Below are positions 1-12,322 of a stretch of 64,000 bases of DNA, one piece after another (positions within the stretch are counted from its first letter, which is position 1; each line of letters begins with the position of its first letter). This DNA comes from Moniliophthora roreri (lineage: Eukaryota > Basidiomycota > Agaricomycetes > Agaricales > Marasmiaceae), in contig LATX02000089.1 of NCBI GenBank assembly GCA_001466705.2, positions 1,076,651 through 1,140,650 on the forward strand, read 5' to 3'. The notes beneath the pieces are model-generated. The model was not told the DNA's origin. It searched no databases and saw nothing but the letters and a program-made list of their open reading frames with translations. Both the position numbers and the translations under genes were made by a program.

Positions 1-3000
1 TGTCCATTTCTGATTGAAGATCATTTCGGTAGTGGTTGCGAGCACGGGAGCACACCAGGTCAGCATCTAGAAAGAAAGTTAGCAGACAGGACCTTCTTAA
101 AGACAAACACATACAAGCAACGGGCGCAGGTATGGAGATCGATTTCGTCGCCCTTGCAAAGACGTGGCAGAGCGTGTAGCACAGAGATTGAAGTGCATCT
201 GGGCTATTGACAACATAAGCATGGGAAGTCGAGTCTTCATCATAAGAAGACACTTACGTGAATCCATAGTCCTGCACATGTAAAGACTGTCAATAGTCAT
301 TTGAGATAACTGTGATGAGACCTACATCATGAAGGACCTGTGAATGTCAGGTAAGAAAGAAGAAAAAGAAGTAACAAAGGGAAACATACATGATAATGAG
401 CAGAACGGCTTGTTCCCAAAAGACCGCCATGACTTTGAAGGTAGTAGTCAAACTCTATAGGGTGAGTGATGCCAGTGTCAACAACGGTCCCAGCAGGACA
501 ATTACCACTCCTGTCTGCAATCTGCCCAGCTGTTGGAGGAAAGAACCTGTGCAATATGTAGAGTTGGAGTGTGATTAGAAGTGAGGAAAGGGAAAGCCAG
601 CTCACCTAAAATGATGGCGTTTGGCAACAATGATGAATGTGATCTGGGGGTTGATTCGCATCTCTGTGCAGACATCTACATGAGTGGAGCACACATAAGC
701 TATTGAGAATAGTCATTGAAATAAAACAAGCAAACTGCGTAGGACTGCCAACTCTACAAGAAGAAATTAATAACAAGCCAACATTTCCCAATGCATGATA
801 CAAACCTTGATCCTTGACTTGCTTGTACTGCCCTTCAGAGACACCATCTGGAACATTACAGTTAGAAATACAAATAAACAACTTGGCTAGGAGCATACCT
901 CTGAAGAATAAGAGTCGCTTTGGCTGGAAATTAGGCCTCTTCTCTTGATTCTTCCTGTAATCCATGTACTTTCCCAGGAGATTCTACCAGGGAATCAGAA
1001 ACAACAATGAAGGAATGAGAAGAGAACTCACACGGGCCATATCTCCCAAATCTGCAATGATTTCTTGACGAGATGTCTGAACATGGATATCTGCAATATA
1101 CTTTGCAGCATCTGAGTCAACATTTGCCACCAGTGCAGTATGTGATGGTGCTGTTGCTCCTGGTGCTGGGTGCATCACATCGGCACCTAGCATAACATCA
1201 ACAGAGACAGAACTCATTTAGAAGAGTGACATACCCATAATAATTGTAGGATTGTGCGGATCAGTGAGGGCAGCTGCAGACCGAGGATCAGGTTTAACAT
1301 TGATTCCACCAAGTTTAGGATTTATTCTGGACTACTGTTAGTAAATGCATTGGATAATAACAACAATCCACACATACTTCAATGCAACATTTGCCCAGTA
1401 CTGAATTTTTGCTCCTCGACACTTTGAGGCCTTAAGGCACTGTGTTGCAACTCCAATCTTGGCAGGGTTTTAGTTTCACATAGAGATAAGAAAGCCCAAG
1501 ACAAACTTCAACATCTCCAAAGCTGTCATAAAAGCACTGTGAGAGATGGTTGGCTAAGATCAGATACTGACATACTACTTAACAACTCTGTAAATTTCTG
1601 TATTGCCTAGGTCAGGCAGCACAACAACAAGCAAGTCAGGACCAAGGTTGCCACCATTCTTCCTCAAACACTCAGAGCCTGCTTTTTTGAGTGCCTGAAC
1701 CCAAACCTTAGAACTTGTGTTACACAGAGAATGGAGAAGCTTACAGCCACAATATTAGCAGGACCACCTTGGGGGTTTGCAGAGTGGATGACTGGGTTTT
1801 TTTCAATAACATTCATCCCTAAACCAACCTGAGTAATGTGAATAAAAGCAGAAAAGGCCATTACCAGTGGTGCTGAAAGCATGAATAATATCAGAAACCA
1901 TTTGTCTGGCAATCTCCACGTTGAAGCGGGGCTCAAATGTTATGACAGCCCAACGATTGATCTGCTGTGGTTGAACAAACTTCTTATCCATTCTAGGGAA
2001 GAGAATCAGTTCACAAAATCAAGTCAACAGAACAAACACATACAAATTCCACTGGCCATTCCTAGGATCCTATGAGAATATCAGACAGTGATAGTGAAAG
2101 CAAGTGAGGCTATAACATACCACAGATGGTTGTTTGCTTCCCTGACCATACATCAACCTTGGAGGCACAATGATACGAGCATCAATCTCCATCGGAAAAG
2201 CAGATTGTCGGATAGACATTCCGAAGTTACGGACGTAATCACTCTGCCCATGTTGGAGTAACTGTAGAGACAAGTCAGCACCTCGTTATCAACAGGATTA
2301 AAAAAATAATATGATATGCAATAGCTCACGTTCAATCCGTCTCTGATGGCTCTTAAGCGCTCTTCGGGCCTCTTTTGCGAGAACTCGACCATGGACTTTG
2401 TGATCTCAGGCGGTACCTGCTTCCTGGCAATCTGGCCAGGAACAACTTCGCATTTTTCTAGAGGGAAAGCGGCACCCGATGCTGTCTATTGAGTATTCAG
2501 GAGTTAGGATGAAGCGACTCAGGAATGGTGTCACCGCTTACCAGAGCACATATGACATCGGGAAACTGTAACGGTCTATTGTTATTGAGCTCCCGGTAGT
2601 AATCGGCGACGTTTGTTTCATTGTTGTCCCTGTTCGTGAAACGGATATTGCGAGCACCCTCCCGAGATAATCTTTGCACAACAATGATACGGTTCTTGGT
2701 CTGGGATCTGGGGTCAGCGGCAGGAACCTTGACACGGATACCGCTGATGAATCGCTGTAAGCGAAGCCGTTCTCGGTCTGGAAGACCACTTTGTGGTGAA
2801 AGGATGTTGGGGTTACTTGAAGTCTTTCCGAAGAACTCGAGTGCAAGATTGATGAAAGGACCCGGTTTGAAGAACATCCCAGTTGTAATATCGACGTTTA
2901 GGATAACATGATCAAGTGCTGGTCGAATGGACTGGAAATACCCCCGCCACAGCTCCAAGCCGTGTCCCACAGAGACCCGCTCCTTGCCCGGAAAGAACGA

Positions 3001-4086
3001 GCGAACGTTGAAGGGATATTTGGAAACGGGTTCTTGTCGGATGATCACGTTCATGGCCTGGTCCATTGATCAGTGAAGATTCAGAGGTCAAGGCCTCAAA
3101 CGACACACCATCAACGCCGTTAACACGCCTTCATCTTGCGACTGCCTTCCCTCGACGAAATACTGCACCGGCCTAGGACGAAGTCAGATGGAGGCTATAG
3201 CTTCAGACGGAGGTATGAAATCACGGACTCTGGATTGATTTTCGCGACTTTGGCTACCTTGATAGAGTAGATTTTGGGTGGCCTTGTGGAGGAAGGGTCA
3301 TCACGGAACGGGACATCGAACTGTGAAAGTTATGAAAGATGGAACGCGTAATTAAAGAGCTAACACACCCTGGCAGCAGTAGTCTCGCCTCCTCCAAAAT
3401 CTAACTCGTGCGGCATGAAAAGATTCTTTTTGCCGTCATATACTCCCGCACCCTGTCGAAGGAATATATCTGGCTTTGTTTCGAACTGAAGTTGCTTGAT
3501 GAGTTGGTGTGTAAACCTCGGAGGATAGTTTTTGTCGGGCGTAATGACTATCAAAATGTATTAGTGTTTAGAGGAGTCGAAAGCAAAACGGCAACTGACC
3601 GACTATAAAGGAAATTCGAGATTGACAACATGATCAAGAAGGCTGTAAATTAGCATGAACGCGTCCAGCAAGCTTACCATCGTAGTGGTAGACTGAGCCC
3701 TGCGGCACAGTAACTTGACAAGCGTTGGTGGACACCTTGATCCCCGTGCCCGCTTTACCATAGCCGGGGCGACGAACTCCAACAGTTGCAGTAACGTGAG
3801 CTTCATGGAGAAATTTTATGAAAAAGTTCAATCATATAACATTCAAGTACTCCAATGCATAGACAAAAACGATACCTGATGCAACTGGGCCCGCCTGCAG
3901 GGTGCCTTGACCTGCAGGTGGACCCCCACGCCCACCTTGCGGAGTGCCACCTCTTTCTCTAGGCGGAGGGGTACCTCGATCACCTCGTCCTCTAGGTGGA
4001 GGGGTACCTCGATCACCTCGTCCTCTAGGCGGCGGGGTGCCCCGACCACCACGGGATGGATCTCTGCGAGAAGGCCGTGGAGGCAT
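1..4086 (-). CDS. Argonaute protein, C-terminus cut by window edge
   Basis: Small-RNA-guided silencing nuclease of the QDE-2/AGO type. The start at 4086 opens a Gly/Arg-rich tail with repeated [11 protein letters not shown] units (about 3958-4045). An N domain ([14 protein letters not shown]) follows, then PAZ/linker, MID and PIWI exons, all separated by short introns. PIWI catalytic residues are visible: GADVMHP (Asp, about 1170), RQEII (Glu, about 1060), DGVSEGQ (Asp, about 840). The fourth position reads YADLV after splicing (about 60), giving Asp in place of the His of human AGO2. DEDD is a known active form, so slicing competence is likely (inference). The frame runs off base 1, so the last residues lie outside. 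Exon borders were read by eye, not all fixed. No Dicer or RNA-dependent RNA polymerase gene is visible nearby. Confidence 0.93.
3958..4045. repeat. Tandem 33-nt repeat coding the Argonaute GRG tail
   Basis: Two nearly identical 33-nt units (3958-3990 and 3991-4023) are followed by a diverged partial third. Each codes on the minus strand for the 11 residues [11 protein letters not shown]. Arg-Gly tails of this kind are typical of Argonaute N-termini and can be arginine-methylated or bind RNA. Copy number may vary between strains. Confidence 0.85.
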
Positions 4087-6289
4087 TGTTCTTGATGTTT
4101 GAAGGTTTAAGGAGTTTGAGACCGTGAGTAAGGAAAGGCGCCCTTGACTTCGCTCTAGCGTCCATCAGTGCTTTTATGTGGGTCCGGTTCTCGCCGGCCG
4201 GTCTGCCGTAACCCTCCAGAATTTGACCGCAGCTATGAAACGCAGCTATGAAACGCAGCAGAGAAGTATGAGCATGCGCTTGAGAAGGAGCAGCGGATTT
4301 ACTGTGGAAGTTCAGTTATATCTCAAGCTCACCATGTAAGTCGTTACGTGGAAGACTGAGAACGTCTGAAAACCGTGTCATTGCTACTACACTATAACAC
4401 TAAAGAAGAACACGTAGTTCTCAAGTCCCTAACGGCCCTAACGTTTGGGAGGGGAGGCGTCTACAGCGCAGCCACGAAGCCAGTGATCCATATATGTAGA
4501 TATCATACGACCAGAGCTTCGACAATTGAGATGTCAAGGAAGGTTTGCCAATATTAGTCGCGCTTGAGAACTTGAGCTCCAAGGAGTATGAATCTGGAGC
4601 TGCATCATCTGACGTGGAGGACCAGGCCCAAATAACATGGACGGTTTGTGTGCTCTCAGACCATCGGTGAGACAGTCGGTGAGACGACTGTCTCCCTCGG
4701 TCATGCTCGCAAGATACCTCCAATTTCGAGTTTGATATCGGAGGTCGAGATATGAAATCGGTGAAACGAATTAATCCTAGGCGTACAAAACCTTGCTGCC
4801 AAACATGAAGGAGCGCTAGCCTGTGAAGAAGATAAGGTGAGAACTTTCCTAGTCCGATTTCAAGTAGGAACGCACGGGTCAGGGAGGATCGTGACCTATA
4901 ACGTTTGCAATACACCTCGGGATCTGGATCCAATCCACGAAAATCCTTGCATCAGAATTTGAGGTTCGGAAAGTCCAAGCTTTTGATGCCGCTGTCTCTT
5001 TCCGAGCATAGAAATATTAATACCTATGAGGTCGAGTAAGCTGCAGACTTGAGAGCCTGGCACACCTATCCTTCATAAGTTGACAATCTCATCACATTCC
5101 CTGCAACACTTCCAGGCTACTTGACGCTCACTCCTGGTTTAACTAGGGTAGGAATTTCCGTGTCTTTGATTGTTTTTTTTCTGACGATGTGTCAACGGAG
5201 GCTTTTTATCTTGTACCAGGCGAAGCAGTGGAGTGCGAATCCTCATGACTCCAGTGGCAACGTCAGCTCCAGTCCCAAGTATACGCATAATATGAACGAC
5301 CCAAATTTCCAGTTGCCGTGATACCAGATCACGGTAGCGTTCCACCCAGGTCACCTTCGGCCCTGTCGACGAGGATTGCACTTTTTCGCGGCGTATGACT
5401 TTCCAAAACTTCACCTTCCATCGACAAACTCCCACTACTTCTGCCAGAATTGCGTCTATGGAGCCTTCATTAGCCAGTCATCGACAGATCCTCAAAGAGA
5501 TCCGTCCTGAGGAACCCGAGGGACCTTTTCTGTTCTTGGAACAATCCATCATCAGCTTCGTACATTGCGGTTCGGAATGAAGTCCGAGTCGAGGTGTTCT
5601 CACGACAAGACAGTGGACCTTTTGAATGGCCTTCTGAGTCTATAATCTTTCAGGTTACACCTCTCAACGGAATGGCTTCTACGCTCGCAGAGTACGAGCA
5701 TCGACCCAGACAGCCGAGCCTCATCCCATCTGCAGCAGATTGCATCCACGATCTGCATGCAGGTTTTTTCTCAACATTTACAAAGAGGGAAATGGTACTC
5801 AGGTGAGTATACTTATCATCAGAAAATCGGTACAAATTTATTTATTTCTGATTCCCTTGATTCAGTTGTACCTCCAAGTTCGGACTGGACGGTGAGGAAC
5901 CGGGTTGCAACTTGCACGAGTAACACGTCCTCTTTGCTCTCAATTACGACCTCCGATTGACTCTTAAGCACCAGGGTTTCCGGATCTACCACGACATTTC
6001 ATAGTAGCTTGGAATCTGGATGGCCATTGGTGATTTGGATACTAGGTGTGTTGCCCTGTCGATATTCTCCTACTAGGACGTTGAATGATACTGTAACTCC
6101 CATAGGCGACCTGGAAAATGGGGGTCTCTTCAAAGCCATACAAGGTTGGATCATCCAAGTCGCCTCCAGGTTTCGATTTCGACCCCAGTTACTCTGCACT
6201 TGACGGCGGTCTTCCAGACCAGGCGACTCCACCGATAAATCCCAATACTCATGATTCTATGTGACCTGGTTGACCTTGACCTTGGCGAA
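4087..6289. other. Gene-poor stretch, no firm gene
   Basis: No recognisable protein was found. Plus-strand open stretches at about 5395-5580, 5594-5806 and 6009-6203 have some coding character and could be exons of an unknown gene or the worn 5' part of the F-box gene that follows, but no domain could be named and no consistent splice model was found. The first few hundred bases are the likely Argonaute promoter. Confidence 0.4.
4669..4694. repeat. Perfect 10-bp inverted repeat
   Basis: GAGACAGTCG and its exact reverse complement flank a 6-nt loop. It lies in non-coding DNA about 580 bases upstream of the Argonaute start. Function unknown; it may be chance or a small hairpin. Confidence 0.5.
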
Positions 6290-7435
6290 TCCCATCTACC
6301 ATCACGCTATCCAAAGTCTGCTCTTATTGGTACAAGGTCGTTGCAGCTCATCCTTCCCTATGGTCTTCTCTGGAGGTCACTTTCGGTAGTTGGATCAACA
6401 GACCCCTCAAGTTAAGGCGACTGTTGGAGCTGTTCATTGCTCGGTCATGTAGCGCTCCCCCACCTTAATGCTGTCCTTGCCACGCCTATCCGGGGTCTGC
6501 GTGCTGACACCGGCAACCGACCTACTGTTGCATAACTCTGACCGTTGGTTCAAAGTGGCACTGAACCACATGTCGTCCATGAAGCACCCCATCTTTCAAT
6601 TCATTCAATGCCCCTTTTCCGCCCTGCGGTGCCTAGAACTTCATTCAGTCAACGGCGAGCATGGATTGTTCAAGTCGGATCTCTTTAGCGATTCCCCTGC
6701 AATGAAATCTCAGTATTGGACTTTACTCAGGTCCCGTCTCGGGAACGGACTCGATATGCCATGGACGCCACTGCAACTCTCGCATTGTCGGCCCGCCAAA
6801 TCCGCGTTATTGATGTTATCCTCTTGTTGGAACGTGGAGTCTGTAAGGCTCTGTCGTCTCACCAACTCAAATCGGGACAATCACGATTCACTGATACCCC
6901 ATGTCCATTCTAATCGCACCTCTTTGAGGATAGAGGAATGGAATCAAGGTCAGATATCGAATATATTCAACCATTTAACGGCACCGAGATTGCCTTCGTT
7001 TTGCACATCGAAGGATTCCGTCGAGCAAACTCTCGATGGACACATACTTGGGATTCAGAACCCTTGGAGATGTTCCTCCACTGCTCTTCGTGTGTATTAA
7101 CCCATCTGTATCTACAAGGTATACCGATTACTGGAGAGCAGACGATCAGTCTCCTAGAGAGTTTACCTGCTTTACAAAGGCTATACATCGCGGAACTCGA
7201 GAGAATCGAGCGGATGAACGTCATCATCACGAATACGTTCCTGGACCAGCTTTGCATAAACCCCAACGATTCGTCCCCTTCGTTTCTTCTAAACCTTACC
7301 GATATTTTCCTCATTTTGCACCCTGGCGTAGGAACTGAGGAGCAGAGGATGCGGAACGTTGTCGAATACAGGCTTGACAATAGCGTGGTTACCTCCTTGC
7401 GGTATGTAAATCTCACTTTCCGAGGGTGATGCAGT
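6290..7435 (+). pseudogene. F-box/leucine-rich-repeat protein, probably decayed
   Basis: The start of the readable part (about 6308-6440) gives VCSYWYKVVAAHPSLWSSL and then LRRLLELFIARS. This is the segment after the F-box in the large Agaricomycete F-box family, whose members are substrate receptors of SCF ubiquitin ligases. LRR-like text follows in two other frames: DRWFKVAL, PFSALRCLELH, HLTAPRLPSF (6468-7030) and LYLQGIPITGEQ, LLESLPALQRLYI (7080-7429). The frame changes at the C5 run near 6455 and again near 7020-7050. No intron with usable borders repairs the second change, and the F-box itself is interrupted by stops upstream. The simplest reading is a pseudogene; sequencing errors in homopolymers are the alternative. 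Confidence 0.6.
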
Positions 7436-7889
7436 ACCCACCGCGGATTTCTTATCATTGTCAGAGGTATGTGAACGAAGAGGCTTGCGTATGCGAATCG
7501 TGCACTTGCCTCATTCACAAGGACTCCTACATACACCGCGAGGGGAGTGAGGCGAAATAGTAGTGCGTATGTAGACTATAATCAAATTCATTCTGTAAAA
7601 TTTTATTCTGTGCCAAATGCATGCTCAGGGTGTTGTATCGCCATGTGTCTTTTCGTTATAGCTGAATCCGAGGACTTGCGTGCTACTTTGTCTTCTTTGC
7701 AATCTCGATGTCAACTAGACTTGAACGATTCCTTCCATGTCTTTGGAGTCCAGTGAGGCGATCACAGTTTTCTGCGAAGCAGGGCATCGATGATATGGTG
7801 TTTGCGCAATCTCTCATGACCGTGTAGGTTTGATGTAATGACCTCGTGTCTACCACTATTTCGCATCACCATGTTTTTAACTGATATAT
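7436..7889 (+). other. F-box tail remnant and non-coding DNA
   Basis: A third frame (about 7428-7555) reads SEVCERRGLRMRIVHLP and stops, which resembles the short tail after the repeats in such F-box proteins. An unplaced ORF at 7547-7756 ends in LQSRCQLDLNDSFHVFGVQ. Neither can be joined to the main body with confidence. Confidence 0.3.
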
Positions 7890-8560
7890 ACAAAGGTCCG
7901 ATATTTAAGTGAAAAGCTACCGAGGCAGCGGCTGCCCATCGCGCCGAGATTCCAGCTGCAGCACTGTGACGCTCCCATATTCAAAGTAGTATCCACATTT
8001 CGATCCGGACGTAGTGCTGAGGCTCTGAGACCACTAGCATGGTTAATGATGTTACAAAATACCCTATAATCCATATCAACAAAATCAAGAAATTTGCGTT
8101 GTTGAAACTTACGGAAGGTATTTCTGGCTGTCTTGCCAGAAGGTCTTCGACATACCCGGCAAATTGTTTCCTCGTAAAAAGTGCTGATTCCTCGAAATAC
8201 CATCATGCTTTCGAGTCTCCGTCTCCACCGCGCTGGCAGACATGAGTTTGACTGGAATCGCCAGAAAGATCGCTGTGCTATTGGCCAACGCTACAATGAC
8301 TATCGCCGTTGCAAGCTGGGGTTCAACTTGATGATCATGCAATACGGATTTCGGGTCCCAAGTCTCTCCCCAGCGCCTACAGTATGAATGGTATGAAAGT
8401 CGAGATGCCGATGACGATCAAGACGGAGCCGGAGAAGGCCATTAGAACGCATTTGTTTCCTGCGTAGACAGCGTGCAAACCATTGACATGGGAATAACAG
8501 GTTGGACGAATGGTTTCTTCCAAATCAAAGTTGGAGCTCACTAGAAACTGTATGCATGTC
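7890..8560 (-). pseudogene. Multi-pass membrane protein family, copy A (truncated)
   Basis: Fragments of the family also seen at 9.9-11.1, 27.0-28.2 and 32.8-34.0 kb. In minus-strand order one reads AGNKCVLMAF (compare TGNRPVVAVF in copy D), a transmembrane-like piece, NLPGMSKTFWQDSQKYLP (compare HLPGLSRTLWQDGQKYIL), and GLRASALRPDRNVDTTLN near 7995 (compare SIRASALRPDRNVNTTFN). The pieces lie in different frames, and the N-terminal exons and start are missing. It is closest to copy D, suggesting a partial duplication that then decayed. Function of the family is unknown. Confidence 0.65.
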
Positions 8561-9378
8561 AATATCCGCCGACTAGACGGGAAGCAACGAGTTCCGCAGA
8601 ACCCCTTGTTATGCTTCAGGGTGACGTGGTCTTCAAATAAAAGTAATTCGCCGTCTTGAGCAGCTCAATAGTGGATGATGTCGTGTGGTCCATATGTAAA
8701 TACTGTATTCGGTTCTGGGTCCTACGAAGATGGCGTGCAGACTTTAGTAAGGTTCCTCGTCTACAAGTCGCAACGTACCCTGATTTGCATGACATCATTT
8801 TTTTTTCAGTCAAGCCACAGCGCTGTCTTCTATGCAAGAAGGTCAAGAGTAAGGCGAGCACGGTAAAGGTAGTTAGTGTATATACCATTGCACTGTCAGA
8901 GAATGTACAGATGTTCCGTAGAGATTCAGAAATGTTGCCGACAGCGAAAGGAATGTTTAGAACGCACCTGATGCCGATGGATTGCGTGGCTTTGGGACTT
9001 AAAGAGGCTCGGAACTTGACTGCCTATCAGATTTCCTATAGATATGCGAGAATGGAGATACGCACTAGCTTTGTCGTCGGTTACGGCTCACATATTTCCC
9101 TGCCCTCCATCCCATCGCTATACGCAAGGTCTGTTTCTCTCTTCCTATAGTACTTGTTGGTTCCCAGAAAGCTAAAGAAAAAAGAAAAAGAGAAACGGAG
9201 GAAATGGTAACGGTTCGGAGATGGGAGTTGGAGGCAAGGAACGTAGACGCATTTAAGCGCCCGATAGGCACAGGCTTAGCCTCCTGAAGTAAAAGCATAC
9301 AGAATCGATTGCTACTATACTGTTGCATACGACGTAGGTACAGCCCAGGTAAAAAAATGGTATACGTGAGTACTAGGT
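8561..9378. other. No gene recognised
   Basis: A 164-codon plus-strand ORF (8656-9150) matches nothing I know and contains no recognisable domain. The stretch between copies A and B otherwise looks non-coding. Confidence 0.35.
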
Positions 9379-9570
9379 TTATCGAGGCAGCTCCTGCCCA
9401 TCGCGTTGAGATTCCAGCTTGGCGCGCAAGTTCAGGGTAGTATGTAGATTCCGACTCGGATCTGGCCTTAAATTTAATGCAGAAGCCCTGAGATTGCGAA
9501 TAAGATGACTGCTCATACTATCTTCAATCGCAGCATATGGTACTAAAAGAACAGATTTGTGGAACACCGA
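9379..9570 (-). pseudogene. Membrane protein family, copy B (C-terminal exon only)
   Basis: Only the last exon is present: SVLLVPYAAIEDSMSSHLIR, RASALNLRPDPSRNLHTTLN and a stop after DGQELPR. It matches the C-termini of copy C (APHAAIENSMNSYLFR) and copy D (APHAAVENSMNSYMIR). No transmembrane exons could be found in the following bases, so this is a gene fragment. Confidence 0.7.
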
Positions 9571-9912
9571 GAGCCTTTTGCCCAAGTGTATGAGGTCTTG
9601 ATGATAATTATTGCTAAGAGAAAATTTGAGATGAAGGATGCTAGTCCCGATGATCCTCCGAGTCAATCACACACTCTTGTCAACTATACATACATTTGTA
9701 ATGATGTGTACAGTTACAGACTACAGTATCAATTATGTTCATACATTGTCCTCCATATCCAGGATTGAAGTGTGAATACAAGAATCCACTGGCAGGTCCG
9801 AAGGTCAAGCTACGGTGTCGCAAGTTTGCAACCACCAGCCTAAGAGTATCCCGCATCATCGTACAGAAGTAGAATGGGATAGAAATAGCATGCTTTTCGA
9901 GCGATAAATCCA
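9571..9912. other. Intergenic, nothing seen
   Basis: Short spacer between fragment B and the complete copy C. The small ORFs on both strands have no resemblance to the family or to any other protein I know. Confidence 0.4.
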
Positions 9913-11098
9913 TTACCGAACCAATTCCCCATTGTCACCGCCACGACTTTCTTCATCTACTGAGCCATCCGTATTGGGGCGGAAATGAAGTGTGGGCGTT
10001 GTCACATCTTGTGTGGGTAACAATGTCGCACGGACACTGCGAAATAGGTAGGAGTTCATGCTATTTTCGATCGCAGCATGAGGCGCGATGAGGATGAACC
10101 TATAGATTACGTTTAGGCGGCCAATCGCCATCATTATGCTCGTCGCTATTGTCGTGAGGATGAAGATCCTGCATGCACACCCATTAAGCGTCAGTCCGGA
10201 AATCAGCAGAAGGTGGTGTTATAACATACAGAATATATATTTGTCCATCTTGTAGAACGGTCTTCGATAGTAAAGGAAGATGCTTGCCACGCCAAAAAGC
10301 TTTGACCTGAAAAACAAGTCCTTTCCGAGGGCTACTTCCGAAGTCCTTGATGGAATTTAATTGACTAAGCCTGACCGAAATCGCTATGAACACCGCAATA
10401 TGATTCAATAGTGGTATGAGCAGCATTGCTTCGGCAAGTCGCGCATTCATGTTTGCCGTGCAGTACGGATTTGAGGGTCCAATGCGGTAGCCAGCTCCAG
10501 CGAACGGAATCAAAGTTGAACACCCTGTCACGACAAGAAAGGAAACGAAGAACCCGATGACCATGCGACGGTTTTCCCAGTAGACGGCTCTTAGTCGAAA
10601 GAACAAGAGCAGCGTCTCGGATGTCACAAAGGGAGAAATTCCTATGAGGATTGCTTTGCTGATGGTAGTACAATATCTACCCAAAGGAACAGCTAAAGAA
10701 AATCTGAGTATTCAATGGATGATTTTGATAAAGATTCACTGACTGAAGAACAACACGGCTCCGACCAAGCCGGCGAAAGTGTTTATTCTATTCCCCGCAA
10801 TTGAGCGTCAAGACATTCCCAGGCGTCAAACAATCGCACCTGGCCCAGTAGTACACGATGGTCGGCAAACCAATCCTGCGTTTCAGCAATAGTTTGTACT
10901 CGCTCCCCAGATTGATGAGTATCTCCCATAGAAACATCTGAAATTAGAGGATAAGTCGACCGACAAGGATACCGAAACCTGAAGGAAAGCACTGACACCC
11001 AATGTCCCAACCACGATGTAAGCTCCCAGTGGATACGGAGGACTTGTATCGGATTCAGTGCGCGATATTCCGTCTCCATTCAGTGAGTCGAGATCCAT
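9913..11098 (-). CDS. Multi-pass membrane protein, family copy C
   Basis: Uncharacterised Agaricomycete integral membrane protein. Start at 11098 (MDLDSLNGDG), first membrane segment PLGAYIVVGTLGV, then after an intron MFLWEILINLGSEYKLLLK and RIGLPTIVYYWAR. Further exons give INTFAGLVGAVLFF and the best block, 10184-10684: ILIGISPFVTSETLLLFFRL, RAVYWENRRMVIGFFVSFL, CSTLIPFAG, GPSNPYC, LLIPLLNHIAVFIAISV and HLPLLSKTVLQDGQIYIL. The last exon ends GELVR. About seven hydrophobic segments suggest a 7-TM topology. The segment around EYKLLLKRRIGLPTIVYYWAR recalls the DUF6533-type region of such proteins (from memory, unverified). Reading frame looks intact with introns of about 50 bases. Function unknown. 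Confidence 0.7.
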
Positions 11099-12322
11099 GA
11101 TAACGAGTCGTGGGTGCTATCAAAGAGGTCGAGGCGGGATTGACTGGCAAAAACTGGTATAAGTAGCAGGCACAGGCCAAGCCCACCAATACGAGGCAAT
11201 CCTGTATACATTAAGGAGGCTTGAGGCTTCTAGTCGACTTCTAGTTCGAATGAGGCAAGGGTTTATGACAAATTTGGTCCACAGAGTGGAGAGAGACTTC
11301 CAAAGAACAAGATCGACATGCAGGGGTTAATTTGGGCCTTCGAAAACTGTCCAAGGAATGATGGTGTCCAAGGAGGAGAAGGGCATTTGAGTGGCATGGA
11401 GCATGTATGTTGAGTACCATACCGATGTACTGTTCGGGCGATGGAAGTTGAATTTTACGACTGTATACGACCTCTCATAAGGGCTTTGAAACAGTTTTAG
11501 AACAAGTGGATAGGTCAAAACTTCGCCGCACATATATATAGACCCAGACCAACTAACCAGTACCGCGGGACGACTCTGATGACGCCGGGAAGCTACATGA
11601 GTCACTTTGTCGACGTTTTCATTTCGGGTTCTTCCTGGTTACGCTACCGTTTCCCAGGGCAGGTAAGTAGGACCTCAATGAGCAAGAAAACAGACATGAA
11701 ATGTATGATGGGAAAGGCAATTCTACACGCTGTTCAAGAAGAGTCCGAAATCCTTGCATTCCGAGGATATGATGTTCGAACTCGCGTCACAAAAGAGATC
11801 TGGGGGTGTGAGGCGTGAATTTGTGGATCTAAGGCGAATCAGCGCTTGGGCTCCACGAGGATTCCGCAGATTTGATTGACGTACCTTTCGCATGGCAACC
11901 AGATGCCATTGTATACATGGATAACAACAATCCACTAATCTAAGCTGAACATCGCCAGAAATCAGGACTGGAATGAGATAGAGGAGTAAGAAAGAAGGCT
12001 CCAAACCGATGAACCCTGTACACAACTTGTATAGCGTCATTCATAAAGAACGAGGCAAATCGAATGTCTAAATTTGCCAACATCAAGAACACGAGTTATA
12101 CGGCGTGCATCACTGGCAATATTACACGCCCTGATCGCGCCGGCAGCATGTGTATTTACATCTGTTCCGCACCGCGAAACGAGGGCAGAACGACCAAAAA
12201 AAAAAAAACATATGTATAACCTTGACTCTTCACTACACGTTTGCACCTCGTGTTTTCAAAAGTAAAACTCTCGGTATCGCCAATTTTTCGACCCGAGACG
12301 TGTCACCCCTCGTCCATTCGAC
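11099..12322. other. Intergenic, no gene recognised
   Basis: ORFs on both strands (11327-11605, 11579-11818, 11723-12040) show no known domain. The last few hundred bases, including an A12 run near 12199, form the likely promoter and 5' leader of the next gene. Confidence 0.4.

Noticed and set aside
4421..4933. Minus-strand ORF of 170 codons upstream of Argonaute
   Set aside because: It has no recognisable domain and spans the hairpin at 4669; it looks like chance.
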